64,000 nt of DNA, taken from contig URQX01000002.1 of assembly GCA_900550175.1 (NCBI GenBank), positions 17,520 through 81,519 on the forward strand. Reading direction: 5' to 3'. This DNA is from an uncultured Veillonella sp. Lineage in GTDB: Bacteria; Bacillota; Negativicutes; Veillonellales; Veillonellaceae. Shown in pieces: positions 55,637 through 64,000 of the stretch. The notes beneath the pieces were generated by a model. It had not been told where the DNA came from and ran no database searches. It was given only the letters and a program-made list of their open reading frames with translations. Within the stretch, counting starts at the first letter, position 1. Every line of letters begins with the position of its first letter. The position numbers were made by a program, and so were the translations under genes.

Positions 55637-55924
55637 ATGGCAGGCACAGTTAATCAAGAATTAGGTTTATTATTCCAAGGTCCTAACTATGTAATCGTTA
55701 AAAAAGGCGGCAAAGCTGGTGAACAAGTTGAAAAACACAACCACCCAGAAGCAAACGTAATTTTTACAGTAGTTAAAGGTAAAGTACAAGTATTCCTTAA
55801 CGAAACTGAAGAACACGTACTTGTACCAGGCCAAGTATTAGAATTCAACGGCGACAACTACATCCAAGCAACACTTGTTGAAGACAGCGAATTCGTAGTA
55901 AACCTTATCCACAAACCTGAATAA
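55637..55924 (+). CDS. Small cupin-domain protein
   Basis: 95 residues, AGGAGG before ATG. One cupin fold: motif 1 is KHNHPEANVIFTVVKGKVQV with the usual metal-binding histidines and glutamate, and motif 2 is around PGQVLEFNGDNYIQAT. Such single-domain proteins bind a metal and act as small enzymes or sensors; substrate unknown. Its strong ribosome site and simple codon use suggest high expression. A terminator follows. Confidence 0.8.
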   Translation: MAGTVNQELGLLFQGPNYVIVKKGGKAGEQVEKHNHPEANVIFTVVKGKVQVFLNETEEHVLVPGQVLEFNGDNYIQATLVEDSEFVVNLIHKPE

Positions 55925-55953
55925 AAACTAGTTTAAAACATAAACCCTATAAG

Positions 55954-55990
55954 AAAAGGCGGTTAATCAGTTGAGATTAACCGCCTTTTT
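55954..55990. terminator. Bidirectional terminator
   Basis: AAAAGGCGGTTAATC pairs with GATTAACCGCCTTTTT, serving the cupin gene and the convergent nitroreductase gene. Confidence 0.8.
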
Positions 55991-56013
55991 ATGGAGCTTA
56001 CATTTTGTAGAGC

Positions 56014-56535
56014 TTAAAAGGAATTATATATTGTTAGATCACTTACATCAGACCGTTTTGTATGGCCCGGTGCAGGCACACAGTCTAGATGAGGGTATCC
56101 TATAGGGAAGATGGCTACAGGTATAACAGTATCCGGCAAATTATATGCCATGCGCACTTTAGCTGGATCAAAATGAGCAATCCAAGTTGTTCCTAGACCG
56201 ATATCCGCCACGGTAAACATGAGGTGAGAACCTACAATACTGGCGTCTACAACGCCTAAATCCGCATCATCGTATTCCCGTTTCCAACTCACTGTTTTAT
56301 CATAACAAACAATAATCGCCAACGGCGCATTGAAGTGACCATTAGTGCAGTCTTTTAGTTTATTAAGACTATCTGTCGTATTCAGCACAAGTAAGCGTTG
56401 CGGCTGATAATTATGAGCCGTAGGTGCTAATCTCGCTGCCTCTAACAAGATATCTAATTTCTCTTGCTCAACGGGCTTCGTATCAAATTTTCGAACTGAA
56501 TACCGCTCTGTGGCTAATACTTTAAAATCTTTCAT
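56014..56535 (-). CDS. Nitroreductase-family flavoprotein
   Basis: 173 residues, AAGGAG before ATG. The FMN-binding N-terminus is ATERYSVRKFDTKPVEQEKL, followed by AARLAPTAHNYQPQRLLVLN; the middle has DASIVGSHLMFTVADIGLGT and the end VIPVAIFPIGYP. Members use FMN and NAD(P)H to reduce nitro compounds or quinones; the physiological substrate is unknown. Length is typical. Confidence 0.88.
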   Translation of the reverse strand: MKDFKVLATERYSVRKFDTKPVEQEKLDILLEAARLAPTAHNYQPQRLLVLNTTDSLNKLKDCTNGHFNAPLAIIVCYDKTVSWKREYDDADLGVVDASIVGSHLMFTVADIGLGTTWIAHFDPAKVRMAYNLPDTVIPVAIFPIGYPHLDCVPAPGHTKRSDVSDLTIYNSF

Positions 56536-56617
56536 TAGAACTCACTCCTTAGTTGAAATAAGCTAATCTATTTTAAAGAAAACACCTATATACTACTTAC
56601 AATATATTAATTTGCTA

Positions 56618-56941
56618 CTATAGATCTTCTTTTACCACTTGAACAACTTCACTAAAATCTTCTGAAAGAGCATCAAACTGATGGTCTGAATATAAAAAAT
56701 AACCTTCTAAACCTCTATGAATAATCGCATTTACTGTTGGGTGAAACTCTTCATCTGTGGCATCAATGACGAATTGCGTCATTTGATAAGCTACTTCCTC
56801 TGAATAAGTAAGTTTATCAATACCAATATGAACCATCAAGGCTTGGATATACAGACTACTTCTGTTAATATATTTCTCTATCTTACTATAAAATTCCTTT
56901 AAATCAAAAAGCCCCTTATCTGAAACCAGACAAGGGGCCAT
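56618..56941 (-). CDS. Hypothetical protein, start uncertain
   Basis: The open frame gives 107 residues, but its first ~15 codons lie inside the ompH terminator (56906-56939) and the ATG has no ribosome site. ATG at codon 35 or so (MVHIGIDKLTYSEEVAYQMT) would give about 72 residues. The protein is helical and acidic (EFHPTVNAIIHRGLEGYFLY). It may be the 3' part of an older gene. No family recognised. Confidence 0.35.
   Translation of the reverse strand: MAPCLVSDKGLFDLKEFYSKIEKYINRSSLYIQALMVHIGIDKLTYSEEVAYQMTQFVIDATDEEFHPTVNAIIHRGLEGYFLYSDHQFDALSEDFSEVVQVVKEDL
56906..56939 (-). terminator. Terminator of ompH
   Basis: GCCCCTTGTCTGG and its partner AGATAAGGGGC are followed by TTTTT on the minus strand. 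Confidence 0.75.
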
Positions 56942-56965
56942 TTCATATTATTTTTTTAGCCGGTA

Positions 56966-57424
56966 TTATTTTTTAAGACGGCTAATTACTTCGTTAGTAA
57001 TGTTTTCGATTTTGCTGTTAGCGTCAGCCGCACGGATTGTGTATGGATCATCCAATACTACATCCATTTGTTTCTCAACGCGAATAGATTCAACTGCATT
57101 GTGAATTGCTTGCATCATAGGTTGAGCAATTTTGTTGATTTCTTCGTTTTCTTTTTGAAGCAATGGAGCTACGGATTTATTGAATTCAGCTTCTGCTTGA
57201 GTTTGATCTTGAATTTTTTCAATTTCTTGTACTTTTTTCTCAATTTGTGGACGGTATTGAGCGTCTACTTGTTGCATTTTCATATCTAATGCACCATAGC
57301 CAGGGTAGCTATTTACTACTTGGCTCATATTTACTAAGCCAATGTTAGCAGCACTTGCTACTGCAGCAGTAGCAGACATAGCACCAACGATAGCTAGGGT
57401 AGTTAATTTTTTAGATAATTTCAT
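56966..57424 (-). CDS. ompH: OmpH/Skp-family periplasmic chaperone
   Basis: About 152 residues from ATG 57424 (AGGAGG upstream); the longer frame to 57508 is not favoured. Signal peptide MKLSKKLTTLAIVGAMSATA to about ASA. The mature part has IGLVNMSQVVNSYPGY and a long coiled-coil (~50-110), then MDVVLDDPYTIRAADANSKI. Skp-type chaperones hold unfolded outer-membrane proteins in the periplasm, which fits a diderm Firmicute. It appears to be alone and ends at a strong terminator. Confidence 0.82.
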   Translation of the reverse strand: MKLSKKLTTLAIVGAMSATAAVASAANIGLVNMSQVVNSYPGYGALDMKMQQVDAQYRPQIEKKVQEIEKIQDQTQAEAEFNKSVAPLLQKENEEINKIAQPMMQAIHNAVESIRVEKQMDVVLDDPYTIRAADANSKIENITNEVISRLKK

Positions 57425-57683
57425 CTGAAATCCTCCTCGAAATAAAAGTGTCACTATACAATCCAATAGTGTACTATTTTTACTATAACAAATCTCGCTA
57501 ACTTTCACAAGACTATGTTACATAGCATAATAAAGCCCTATGAAATGCTTATGAAAGTCTATAGAAGTTAAAATAATACCCACAAGTATACTCTGAAGCT
57601 ATAATAGCAGTCGCTACGGACATATTCAGAGCACACATGTGGGTATTACGGCTTTCACCTAGTATTTATAATTCGATATCGAA

Positions 57684-58061
57684 TTATTGTTCATCGTTCA
57701 AATAAATGTATTTATCGGATTTCAATTTGGACACGAGGTCAGGCACCAAACCGATAAGACGATCGAAGCTGCTGCTGTAAGGGTTGCCTTTAATGTTGAA
57801 CAACTCGATGCGTTCGCCTTTAATAACGAGGATAGCGCTTGGTTCCATTTTGGCACCGCCGCCACCGCCGCCACATTCGTGGTTTTTGTTAGCAGTGTTG
57901 TGGTTTGTACCAGTACCAAAACCAAATGTTACGTCTACGAATGGAACAAGTGTAGTATCGCCGATTTGCACAGCTTCGCCTACTACAGTTTCCACCTTAA
58001 TCATATTTTTGAATTTCTCGAATAGGACTTCCAAATTCTCTTTTACATTACTGTTTTCCAT
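57684..58061 (-). CDS. gerW: GerW/YtfJ-family protein
   Basis: About 125 residues from ATG 58061 (GGAGG upstream). The family pattern is clear: TVVGEAVQIGDTTLVPFVDV, FGFGTG and a glycine-rich CGGGGGGAKMEPSA loop. In spore formers GerW (YtfJ) is needed for germination, but homologues occur in non-sporulating species; its molecular role is unknown. The DUF2953 gene at 58134 is its usual neighbour. Confidence 0.82.
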   Translation of the reverse strand: MENSNVKENLEVLFEKFKNMIKVETVVGEAVQIGDTTLVPFVDVTFGFGTGTNHNTANKNHECGGGGGGAKMEPSAILVIKGERIELFNIKGNPYSSSFDRLIGLVPDLVSKLKSDKYIYLNDEQ

Positions 58062-58133
58062 CACAGTACCTCCGCTTTTTGTGAAAGTATCATTGCTATA
58101 TTAGCTCATGTACTTAGTTGACTTAATATATCC

Positions 58134-59279
58134 TTACGCTGTTTGGCCTTGTTCGGCTTTCAGCTTTTCTAACTGCTTAGCTTCCTTCCGTTTAACCCAG
58201 AAGACGCGAGCGCTTTCACCCAATAGGGAACGCATTGGTTTAGATAGCAAGAATCTTGTACCATGCCAAGCCATGACAGCTAAAATGATGCGCCCTTTAA
58301 TATGGCCGCTACCTTCACCGGCCCAATTTACATAATCGAGCTCGATGTTCTCAGCTTGTTCAGGCCAAATGCTGTACAGCATAGATGCGATAATCCCCAT
58401 GCGATATGGGTCACCGAGACCAAATCGACCTTCTATGACCACATCGCGTGGTTTAGAGTGGTCATAGCATCGTTTCGAAACAAGGAATAGCTGGTGCCAC
58501 AATTCTGTATTTGTTACATGTTTCATGAACCAGAATGTAGGAATTTTAGACTTAAATGATGCCACTGGATCATTTGGATCTGGTTTTTCAAAACGATGTT
58601 TAACCGTCGTTTTGAGGTCTTTCACCTTCGTAAATACCTTTTCCTTAATAGAACCATCACTGTTGAAAGTAACGCGACTTACTGTTTCATCATCGCTTTG
58701 AATATGGGATGTTGGGTCTTGCTGAATAGAGTCATACCGATCAGCACGAGCCTGTGCATCCATATCCTTAGAAGCTTGTTCAGGACGTTCAATGCGTTCA
58801 TTTGGATTTTCAGATTTACCAGCTCCTGGCGCTTCTTCATCACTAAAGGTAGCGTCAGAACGCTGAGCGCTCGTCAAATCATCAAAGCTAGTACCACTAG
58901 AGCTTGCAGAAGGACCTTGTCCGCCCCCTTGCATTGCCTTAGCAAAGGCCTCTGCTTGTGACATATCATCGTCTTCGTCCACAACTTTTTGGTATTCTTC
59001 GTCTACGCGATTTTCAAGCCATTCTTCATAGTCTTTCACAGGACCAATCTTGAGCATGCCCAAAATATATAATTCCTTAAAAAATGGTTTGTCCTGCAAA
59101 TACGCTAGATGCAGTGAAAATACCCGCCACAGCCATTTGACGCGCACCTCGCCACGATATGGCGAGCGTCCGTTAATTTCGATGCTATATGTGATTGGTG
59201 TCAGTAGGATAATCAAGATGAGTGCTGCAATGATGGCCACAATAATGAGGGCCACAATAGCCACTGTACTCAACCACAT
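58134..59279 (-). CDS. DUF2953 membrane protein
   Basis: About 381 residues. ATG 59279 is only two bases from GGAGGTG, so the TTG three codons in (59273) may be the true start. One N-terminal membrane helix (VAIVALIIVAIIAALILIIL) is followed by SIEINGRSPYRGEVRVKWLW, the DUF2953 opening. Residues ~100-215 are a long acidic, probably disordered insert; the rest (VVIEGRFGLGDPYRMGIIAS, IILAVMAWHGTRFLL) matches the family's C-terminal part. It precedes gerW in a likely operon. Confidence 0.75.
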   Translation of the reverse strand: MWLSTVAIVALIIVAIIAALILIILLTPITYSIEINGRSPYRGEVRVKWLWRVFSLHLAYLQDKPFFKELYILGMLKIGPVKDYEEWLENRVDEEYQKVVDEDDDMSQAEAFAKAMQGGGQGPSASSSGTSFDDLTSAQRSDATFSDEEAPGAGKSENPNERIERPEQASKDMDAQARADRYDSIQQDPTSHIQSDDETVSRVTFNSDGSIKEKVFTKVKDLKTTVKHRFEKPDPNDPVASFKSKIPTFWFMKHVTNTELWHQLFLVSKRCYDHSKPRDVVIEGRFGLGDPYRMGIIASMLYSIWPEQAENIELDYVNWAGEGSGHIKGRIILAVMAWHGTRFLLSKPMRSLLGESARVFWVKRKEAKQLEKLKAEQGQTA

Positions 59280-59302
59280 CACCTCCTTAGGTGTACCTAT
59301 GA

Positions 59303-59881
59303 TTAGTTTTCAATACCTTTTCGAGCCATTACGCCTTGAAGGTAGTAATGTTTGACCTCTTTCATTTCCGTTACAAGGTCTGCCTCGTCGATTAATTCTT
59401 GAGGAGCCCCACGGCCCGTGAATACGAGTTCCGTTTCTGGATGACGAGCATCGAGCAACGCCTTTGTTTTATCCCATGTAATGAGTTCAAAGAAGAGTGC
59501 CATGTTGTATTCATCGAGAACGACTAGATCGTACTCACCACTGCTAATAGCAGCCAATGCACGTTCATAGCCTTTTTCAATGAGAGCTACATAGTCCTTT
59601 GGTGGATTGCCAGATTCAAAGACAACGACTTCATCGCCCCATTTAGCGAGTTCGTCCTTGCTCTTCATCCCTTCTTTGATGATAAAGAATGGCTTGCCCA
59701 CAGTTTCTAAGGTTAAATTCTGTAAGGTAGGTAAAATAGTATGTTCACTATATACTTTAGATTTCATAAATTGCAAAAAAAGGACTTTCTTGCCAGCACC
59801 GATGGCACGGATTGCTAGACCGATAGCAGCGGTCGTTTTGCCCTTGCCTTCGCCGGTATAAACTTGTACATAGGCCTTCAT
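59303..59881 (-). CDS. cobO: Cob(I)yrinic acid a,c-diamide adenosyltransferase
   Basis: About 192 residues from ATG 59881 (GGAGG upstream). The P-loop is YTGEGKGKTTAAIGLAIRAI (~5-24); the fold and LVVLDEYNMALFFELI match the CobA/BtuR/CobO family, which transfers adenosyl from ATP to cobalt to make coenzyme B12 forms. Such use of B12 fits a propionate-forming (methylmalonyl-CoA) fermenter. No other cobalamin gene is close by. Confidence 0.88.
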   Translation of the reverse strand: MKAYVQVYTGEGKGKTTAAIGLAIRAIGAGKKVLFLQFMKSKVYSEHTILPTLQNLTLETVGKPFFIIKEGMKSKDELAKWGDEVVVFESGNPPKDYVALIEKGYERALAAISSGEYDLVVLDEYNMALFFELITWDKTKALLDARHPETELVFTGRGAPQELIDEADLVTEMKEVKHYYLQGVMARKGIEN

Positions 59882-59937
59882 AGATATACCTCCGTTCATA
59901 TACTTTTATTTTACAATATATATATGCAAAAATAAAG

Positions 59938-59987
59938 AAAAAGAACTTGCTATTAGTGCATTTGCACGCATAACAAGTTCTTTTTTC
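59938..59987. terminator. Bidirectional terminator
   Basis: AAAAAGAACTTG pairs with CAAGTTCTTTTTT across a loop of about 24 bases. Confidence 0.65.
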
Positions 59988-60102
59988 TATGAATTATGTT
60001 TCATGTTACATATATTCTGTTTTATATTACGTTTAGCATAATTGATTTTACGTATATCGTAATGGATGGTACAGGAACGTAATGAGCTGTTAGTTTTACC
60101 TT

Positions 60103-61056
60103 TTAGTTACTAATTGGTAAGAAGATCATTGGGTCTGTAGGAGATCCATTGAGGCGTACTTCATAGTGAACGTGGGCGCCTGTACTTTTACCAGTACTAC
60201 CCATCAAGGCAATTGTTTGACCTTGTTTTACGCTCATCCCTACGGTTACCAATACAGCACTATTATGGCCATAACGTGTTACGAAGCCATTGCCATGGTC
60301 GATTTCAACAAGATTGCCGTAACCGCCCTCTGTATAACCGGCAAAGGTTACAACGCCCGCAGCAGTCGCCACAATTGGTGTACCATAGTCATCCGCAATA
60401 TCTACCCCTTCGTGGAATGCACCGATAGCGCCCGTTACAGGGTCCACACGGCTACCAAATGGAGAGGTAATAACGCCCTTGCTCGGCCAAATACTTGGCG
60501 TAGTGTTATTGCTAACACCACCAGAGCCAGCGGAGAAGTTGATGGATTGCATAGCCATAAGGTCTTGCGCACCACCATCGCGAAGGATGTTACGCATTGT
60601 ATAGAAGCTAACTAACAGTTTTTGTGCATCCTTGTCCATTTTGGACAGACGCGCTGATAATTGTGCCGCCGTCAGCGTCTTTACTTCGCTTTCATCAGCG
60701 GCTTGCTGCTTTGGGTCGCTACCGTCCCCGCCACCTTGAGATGGTGTGCCAGATTCAGCGCCCTTAAGCATTTGCTTATTTTCTTCGCTAATTTGATTTA
60801 AGTTTTGAATTTTCTTATCTAGAACATCTGTTTTTTGTTGTAATAACTTCAACTGTTCCGATTGCAATTGTGTCTGTTGACGTAATTGCACTACCTCAGC
60901 TTGGCGCACAATGCCCCAAATGCCGAAAACCAACGCCACGATGATTAAGATAGAGCCTACAATGGCTGCTATTTTCGCCTGCTTGGTTGTTAATGTCAAT
61001 ATGCAGTTGTCACCATTTCTTTCAACTTTGTTTGAAATAAATGCCGGTACTTTCAA
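60103..61056 (-). CDS. M23-family peptidase with membrane anchor and coiled coil
   Basis: 317 residues, TTG start (61054-61056) after GGAAGG. One membrane helix (~29-50: IAAIVGSILIIVALVFGIWG) is followed by a coiled coil (~55-95) and a linker. The C-terminal domain is a LytM/M23 zinc peptidase: GSRVDPVTGAIGAFHEGVDI, GYGNLVEIDHGNGFVTRYGH and GKSTGAHVHYEVRLNG carry the H, D and HxH ligands. It should cut or regulate peptidoglycan in the periplasm. It is 13 bases downstream of the DUF4446 gene. Confidence 0.9.
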   Translation of the reverse strand: MKVPAFISNKVERNGDNCILTLTTKQAKIAAIVGSILIIVALVFGIWGIVRQAEVVQLRQQTQLQSEQLKLLQQKTDVLDKKIQNLNQISEENKQMLKGAESGTPSQGGGDGSDPKQQAADESEVKTLTAAQLSARLSKMDKDAQKLLVSFYTMRNILRDGGAQDLMAMQSINFSAGSGGVSNNTTPSIWPSKGVITSPFGSRVDPVTGAIGAFHEGVDIADDYGTPIVATAAGVVTFAGYTEGGYGNLVEIDHGNGFVTRYGHNSAVLVTVGMSVKQGQTIALMGSTGKSTGAHVHYEVRLNGSPTDPMIFLPISN

Positions 61057-61068
61057 TACAAACCTTCC

Positions 61069-61590
61069 TTATTTAGAAACGATGGCGCTCGTTAACGCTT
61101 CCTCATTGGTGCGTTCGCCCAACGCTTCGTTCAAACTCTCTAATTCTTCTTGTGAAAGACTTACGAGACTTTTACCTTTCACAATGGGTTTACTAAAAAT
61201 ACGGGATTCATTACGACCGTAAATACTGGAGATACAGATGCCGTTATTGTTGCCGTCAAGCAATGTAAGTGCAAAGGACAAATCATTACCGATATTTTCA
61301 AAGGCATTATATTTAATAAAGCCAATTTTTTGTATCGTATTGCTTTGAATATTGCGGATTGCCGCTTGCTCGGTCATCATGGTCTCAAGACCCTTTGCAG
61401 CATCGCGAATTTCGCTAACCTCTACAGATAATTTACGTTCTAGGCTCGCACCATTGTCTCCTTGCATAAAGAAATCGTATTTCTTTTTAAGGCTCCCTAA
61501 GCGAATGTGCAAGATAATACAATACACTAACAACGCTATAACAAGGACGATGGTTGCCATGCCAATCCACGGTTGAATCGATTCGAACAT
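61069..61590 (-). CDS. DUF4446 membrane protein
   Basis: 173 residues, AGGAAGGA before ATG. A membrane helix (~8-30) and a coiled coil are followed by the conserved GFIKYNAFENIGNDLSFALT and the NNNGICISSIYGRNESRIFS segment of DUF4446. Members are usually found beside parB, as here (parB lies upstream, with hydF between). Function unknown; possibly linked to chromosome segregation or the envelope. Confidence 0.8.
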   Translation of the reverse strand: MFESIQPWIGMATIVLVIALLVYCIILHIRLGSLKKKYDFFMQGDNGASLERKLSVEVSEIRDAAKGLETMMTEQAAIRNIQSNTIQKIGFIKYNAFENIGNDLSFALTLLDGNNNGICISSIYGRNESRIFSKPIVKGKSLVSLSQEELESLNEALGERTNEEALTSAIVSK

Positions 61591-61709
61591 GTATATTCCT
61601 TCCTATACAATCATTCAAACTCCAACACTTAATTATACCATTCTTATTGTGAAAGTTAAATGACTGCATGCAATTTAATTTAATATATGTAGTTATAAAT
61701 TAATTATAT

Positions 61710-62975
61710 CTACCCTTTTATTTCGTCAATAAATGGGCTTATCGCTCGTTCTAGTATACCATGTAGAGCGGCTATGAGTACACCGTAATTTACGATTGGT
61801 GTGCCTTGTACAACAGCACATTCAATACGTCGTAATACCTCGCGGCGTGTGAGCATACAAGCACCACAATGAATGATTAAATCATACTGAGATACATCTT
61901 TTGGGAAGGCTCCCCCACTCGTAAATTCTAATTGTAAATCTGTATGACCTTGCTTCTTTAGCAGATTAGGAATTTTTACAGTTCCAATATCATCACATTG
62001 ACGGCGATGTGTGCAACCTTCACTAATAAGCACCTTAGAACCTGGTTTTAAATTTTTAATCGCCTCTACACCAGCTACTAAGTCCTGTAATTTTCCTTTA
62101 AAGCGGGCCATCAAGATGGAGAAGGACGTCAACGGAATTCTACGAGGTGTTAGCTCATCAACTCGATCAAAGGCTTGAGAGTCACAGATAACCATCTTAG
62201 GTGGGTTCTTAAGAGAATTAATCATAGCTGGTAACTCTTCTGTTTGGCACACTAGCGCTAAGCCTTTATAGTCGAGAATTTCTCGAATGGTTTGTACTTG
62301 TGGCAAAATGAGACGGCCCTTTGGCGCTGCGCTATCAATAGGACATACGAGGATGATTGTATCCCCCTCTTCTACTAAGCCCTGTAATAGAGTTTGATCA
62401 CCTTCTACATCAAGTGGTGTTAATCCGCCCAGAAGATCGAGTAACTCTAAACGTTTAACCTTAGATGTAAAATCAGCAGAACCAATGACAGTAGCTAATT
62501 CAGATAATCCCTTATGAGTTTCTACATAAGTAGATGCATCTGTTTTATTTTCTATGTTGTTTTCTTTATCATTTTCTTTGTCAATTTCTGCATTGATTTT
62601 ATTTATAAATAATGCAATAGGCACATTATTTTGTTTTAATAGGCTTAACCAATGCATATCATCAGCAGTTGGTTCTTCATCGGTACGAAGTACATAAACA
62701 GCGAGATTAATCTTCTTCACAACCTCTTCTGTTTTCTTCATCCGCAATGTACCTAATTCAGTTGTATCATCTATACCAGCTGTATCGGTAATCACTACAG
62801 GTCCTAGTGGTAAAATCTCCATGGATTTACTCACTGGGTCTGTCGTTGTTCCTGCCACCTCAGATACAAGGGATACAGGCTGATCTGTTAACATATTAAT
62901 CAATGTAGACTTACCAGCGTTACAACGACCAAAAAAGCCAATATGCACGCGGTTTGCTTTAGGTGTTTGTTCCAT
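61710..62975 (-). CDS. hydF: [FeFe]-hydrogenase maturation GTPase HydF
   Basis: 421 residues, AAGGA before ATG. The GTPase domain (1-~170) has the P-loop GRCNAGKSTL and DTAGID. A dimerisation region follows, and the C-terminal cluster-binding domain has ligands in CTHRRQCDDIG (C-x-H) and IHCGACMLTRRE (H-C-x2-C). HydF is the scaffold on which the H-cluster subsite is built by HydE and HydG before transfer to the hydrogenase at 40931. An asparagine/lysine/glutamate-rich insert (~120-145) is unusual. The gene sits between DUF4446 and parB. Confidence 0.92.
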   Translation of the reverse strand: MEQTPKANRVHIGFFGRCNAGKSTLINMLTDQPVSLVSEVAGTTTDPVSKSMEILPLGPVVITDTAGIDDTTELGTLRMKKTEEVVKKINLAVYVLRTDEEPTADDMHWLSLLKQNNVPIALFINKINAEIDKENDKENNIENKTDASTYVETHKGLSELATVIGSADFTSKVKRLELLDLLGGLTPLDVEGDQTLLQGLVEEGDTIILVCPIDSAAPKGRLILPQVQTIREILDYKGLALVCQTEELPAMINSLKNPPKMVICDSQAFDRVDELTPRRIPLTSFSILMARFKGKLQDLVAGVEAIKNLKPGSKVLISEGCTHRRQCDDIGTVKIPNLLKKQGHTDLQLEFTSGGAFPKDVSQYDLIIHCGACMLTRREVLRRIECAVVQGTPIVNYGVLIAALHGILERAISPFIDEIKG

Positions 62976-63040
62976 AGTCTATCCTTGTTACTTAACGTTT
63001 ATATTTATTACAAAATATAGTTAATCATCTTACAACATGT

Positions 63041-63120
63041 ATTAGTATGTATTAGTACGTATTAGTACGTATTAGTACGTATTAGTACGTATTAGTACGT
63101 ATTAGTATGTATTAGCATGT
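63041..63120. repeat. Eight tandem copies of a 10-bp unit
   Basis: The unit ATTAGTACGT repeats eight times without gaps; the outer copies read ATTAGTATGT or ATTAGCATGT. The 10-bp period is close to one DNA turn, so the copies face the same side. It lies between hydF and parB. Confidence 0.8.
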
Positions 63121-63183
63121 ATTATGATCTACTAAGTTATCTTACAATATTATTATAACTCAATAAAATACCTTATATACAGT

Positions 63184-63211
63184 AAAAGCGCAGTCCGTAG
63201 ACTACGCTTTT
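63184..63211. terminator. Terminator downstream of parB
   Basis: AAAAGCG-AGTC and GACT-CGCTTTT pair around a short loop, 95 bp after the parB stop. Confidence 0.6.
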
Positions 63212-63306
63212 ACCGTGGATTGTAAATTGTATTTACATTATACAGAATTGTTATCGGTTTGTCATTACTAAATTCACATAATTCGATTCGAATTTAAGTA
63301 TATCAA

Positions 63307-64000
63307 TTATACTCTAAATTCTACTGTTTCAGTATCGTCTGTATTATCTTGACCATCCATAAAAGCAATGAGACGTTCTAATTCTGCTTCAGAGGAGAAA
63401 GCAATTTCAATCTTACCTTGAACCTTTTTACCAGCACGGAATTTAATATTTACAGGAGAGCCTAAGCTTAGTTTTAAACGGTCCATAAGAGCACGTACCT
63501 CTGCAGTACTTTGTGGCTTAGCAGCCTTTGCTTTAGGTGTCTTATTTTGCATAGACTTCACAAGAGCCTCTGCTTGACGAGCACTTAACTCGCCCTCTTT
63601 AATACGTTCAGCAGCTTCAATTTGTTGCGCTGCACTACGCAATGCCAACAATGGACGCGCTTGACCTACTGTTAAGTCACCTTCAATGAGATCTTTTTGT
63701 ACAGAATCACATAATTTTAACAAACGAACCATATTTGCAATATAAGAACGACTGCGACCTAGACGAGCAGAAATCATTTCTTGAGTTTGTTTATACGTAT
63801 CCATTAAACCTTGGTATGCCAAAGCTTCTTCAATTGGATCCAAGCCTTCACGTTGTAGATTTTCAACGAGGGCCACTTCTGTCATCTCTTCTGTATTATA
63901 TTTCTTTACAATAACTGGTACAGTCTCAAGACCTGCAATGATAGCAGCACGGTAACGACGTTCACCAGCTACGATTTGGTATTTATTCTTTTGTTTACGT
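63307..64000 (-). CDS. parB: Chromosome-partitioning protein ParB, C-terminal part (gene cut by window edge)
   Basis: The frame is open from the window edge to the stop at 63307 (about 230 residues). It includes the CTP-binding box ([17 protein letters not shown]), the [18 protein letters not shown] segment, the parS-reading helix-turn-helix ([20 protein letters not shown]) and a C-terminal dimerisation domain ([20 protein letters not shown]). ParB loads on parS sites near the origin and spreads with CTP to direct segregation. Its location with DUF4446 suggests an origin-side chromosomal position. Confidence 0.93.
   Translation of the reverse strand, partial: RKQKNKYQIVAGERRYRAAIIAGLETVPVIVKKYNTEEMTEVALVENLQREGLDPIEEALAYQGLMDTYKQTQEMISARLGRSRSYIANMVRLLKLCDSVQKDLIEGDLTVGQARPLLALRSAAQQIEAAERIKEGELSARQAEALVKSMQNKTPKAKAAKPQSTAEVRALMDRLKLSLGSPVNIKFRAGKKVQGKIEIAFSSEAELERLIAFMDGQDNTDDTETVEFRV

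Noticed and set aside
3164..58217. Strand bias of GTGAAAGC as evidence for a Chi or KOPS function
   Set aside because: Both orientations are mixed along the window and the counts by eye are too rough to claim a bias.
1..64000. parS sites, tRNA and rRNA genes
   Set aside because: No TGTTTCACGTGAAACA-type site, cloverleaf or rRNA segment was recognised, although parB is at the window edge.

Overview
The window looks like a chromosomal segment of a Veillonella-like Negativicute. It is AT-rich with Firmicute-style GGAGG ribosome sites, but it encodes a diderm OmpH/Skp-type chaperone and lipoproteins, an [FeFe]-hydrogenase with its HydF maturase, a GerW/YtfJ-DUF2953 pair and ParB. The genus is inferred from overall gene content; I could not run a search. 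No rRNA or tRNA was recognised.

Left part (1-35 kb) is a very large type III-D CRISPR-Cas locus. Three arrays (about 890-2773, 14303-17549 and 29390-34566; roughly 84 ordinary spacers) are all transcribed on the minus strand from near-identical leaders that each carry a clear TTGAC(G/T)-17-TATAAT promoter. Between arrays 1 and 2 lies a minus-strand operon: cas2, cas1 (broken by an in-frame TAA), a small CRISPR-linked protein, cas10 (GGDD cyclase present, no HD domain), a Cas7-like RAMP, csx10, a double Cas7-like RAMP, csx19, a large glycine-rich RAMP and cas6. Between arrays 2 and 3 are a TPR protein, a WYL regulator overlapping a CARF-HEPN ribonuclease, and two large paralogous proteins with a DUF3800-like (RNase H fold) N-terminus and TPR-like C-terminus; one of these has lost the likely catalytic aspartates. 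The cyclase plus CARF-HEPN nuclease implies cyclic-oligoadenylate signalling.

The most unusual features are: (i) 34 copies of a ~97-bp repeat element embedded in the arrays, always in the same orientation and at the same repeat boundaries, replacing the spacer and the outer bases of the flanking CRISPR repeats; (ii) four minus-strand promoters across the locus sharing an upstream CCTAGTTTTTTTGA-type box exactly 22 bp from the -10, one of them next to the WYL gene; (iii) two homologous mini-ORF/antisense-RNA loci bracketing array 1, beside a complete type I toxin-antitoxin locus; (iv) diverged spacers in different arrays that encode the same peptide, so they appear to target the same genes in related phages.

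Middle (35-45 kb): uncharacterised genes including one apparent frameshift, a possible ComK-like protein beside a sigma-70-type factor, a truncated AAA ATPase, a degenerate glycoside-hydrolase-3 lipoprotein, the [FeFe]-hydrogenase, a Fic protein and a family of small secreted paralogues. Right part (45-64 kb) is core-like: gyrA, an AAA/DUF4143 ATPase with a 40-bp phased operator-like array, a lipoprotein, an SfsA-DUF123 fusion, a HigBA toxin-antitoxin pair, a small siroheme reductase, cupin, nitroreductase, OmpH, GerW/DUF2953, a cobalamin adenosyltransferase, M23 peptidase, DUF4446, hydF and the C-terminal part of parB. The octamer GTGAAAGC is strikingly over-represented on both strands throughout.
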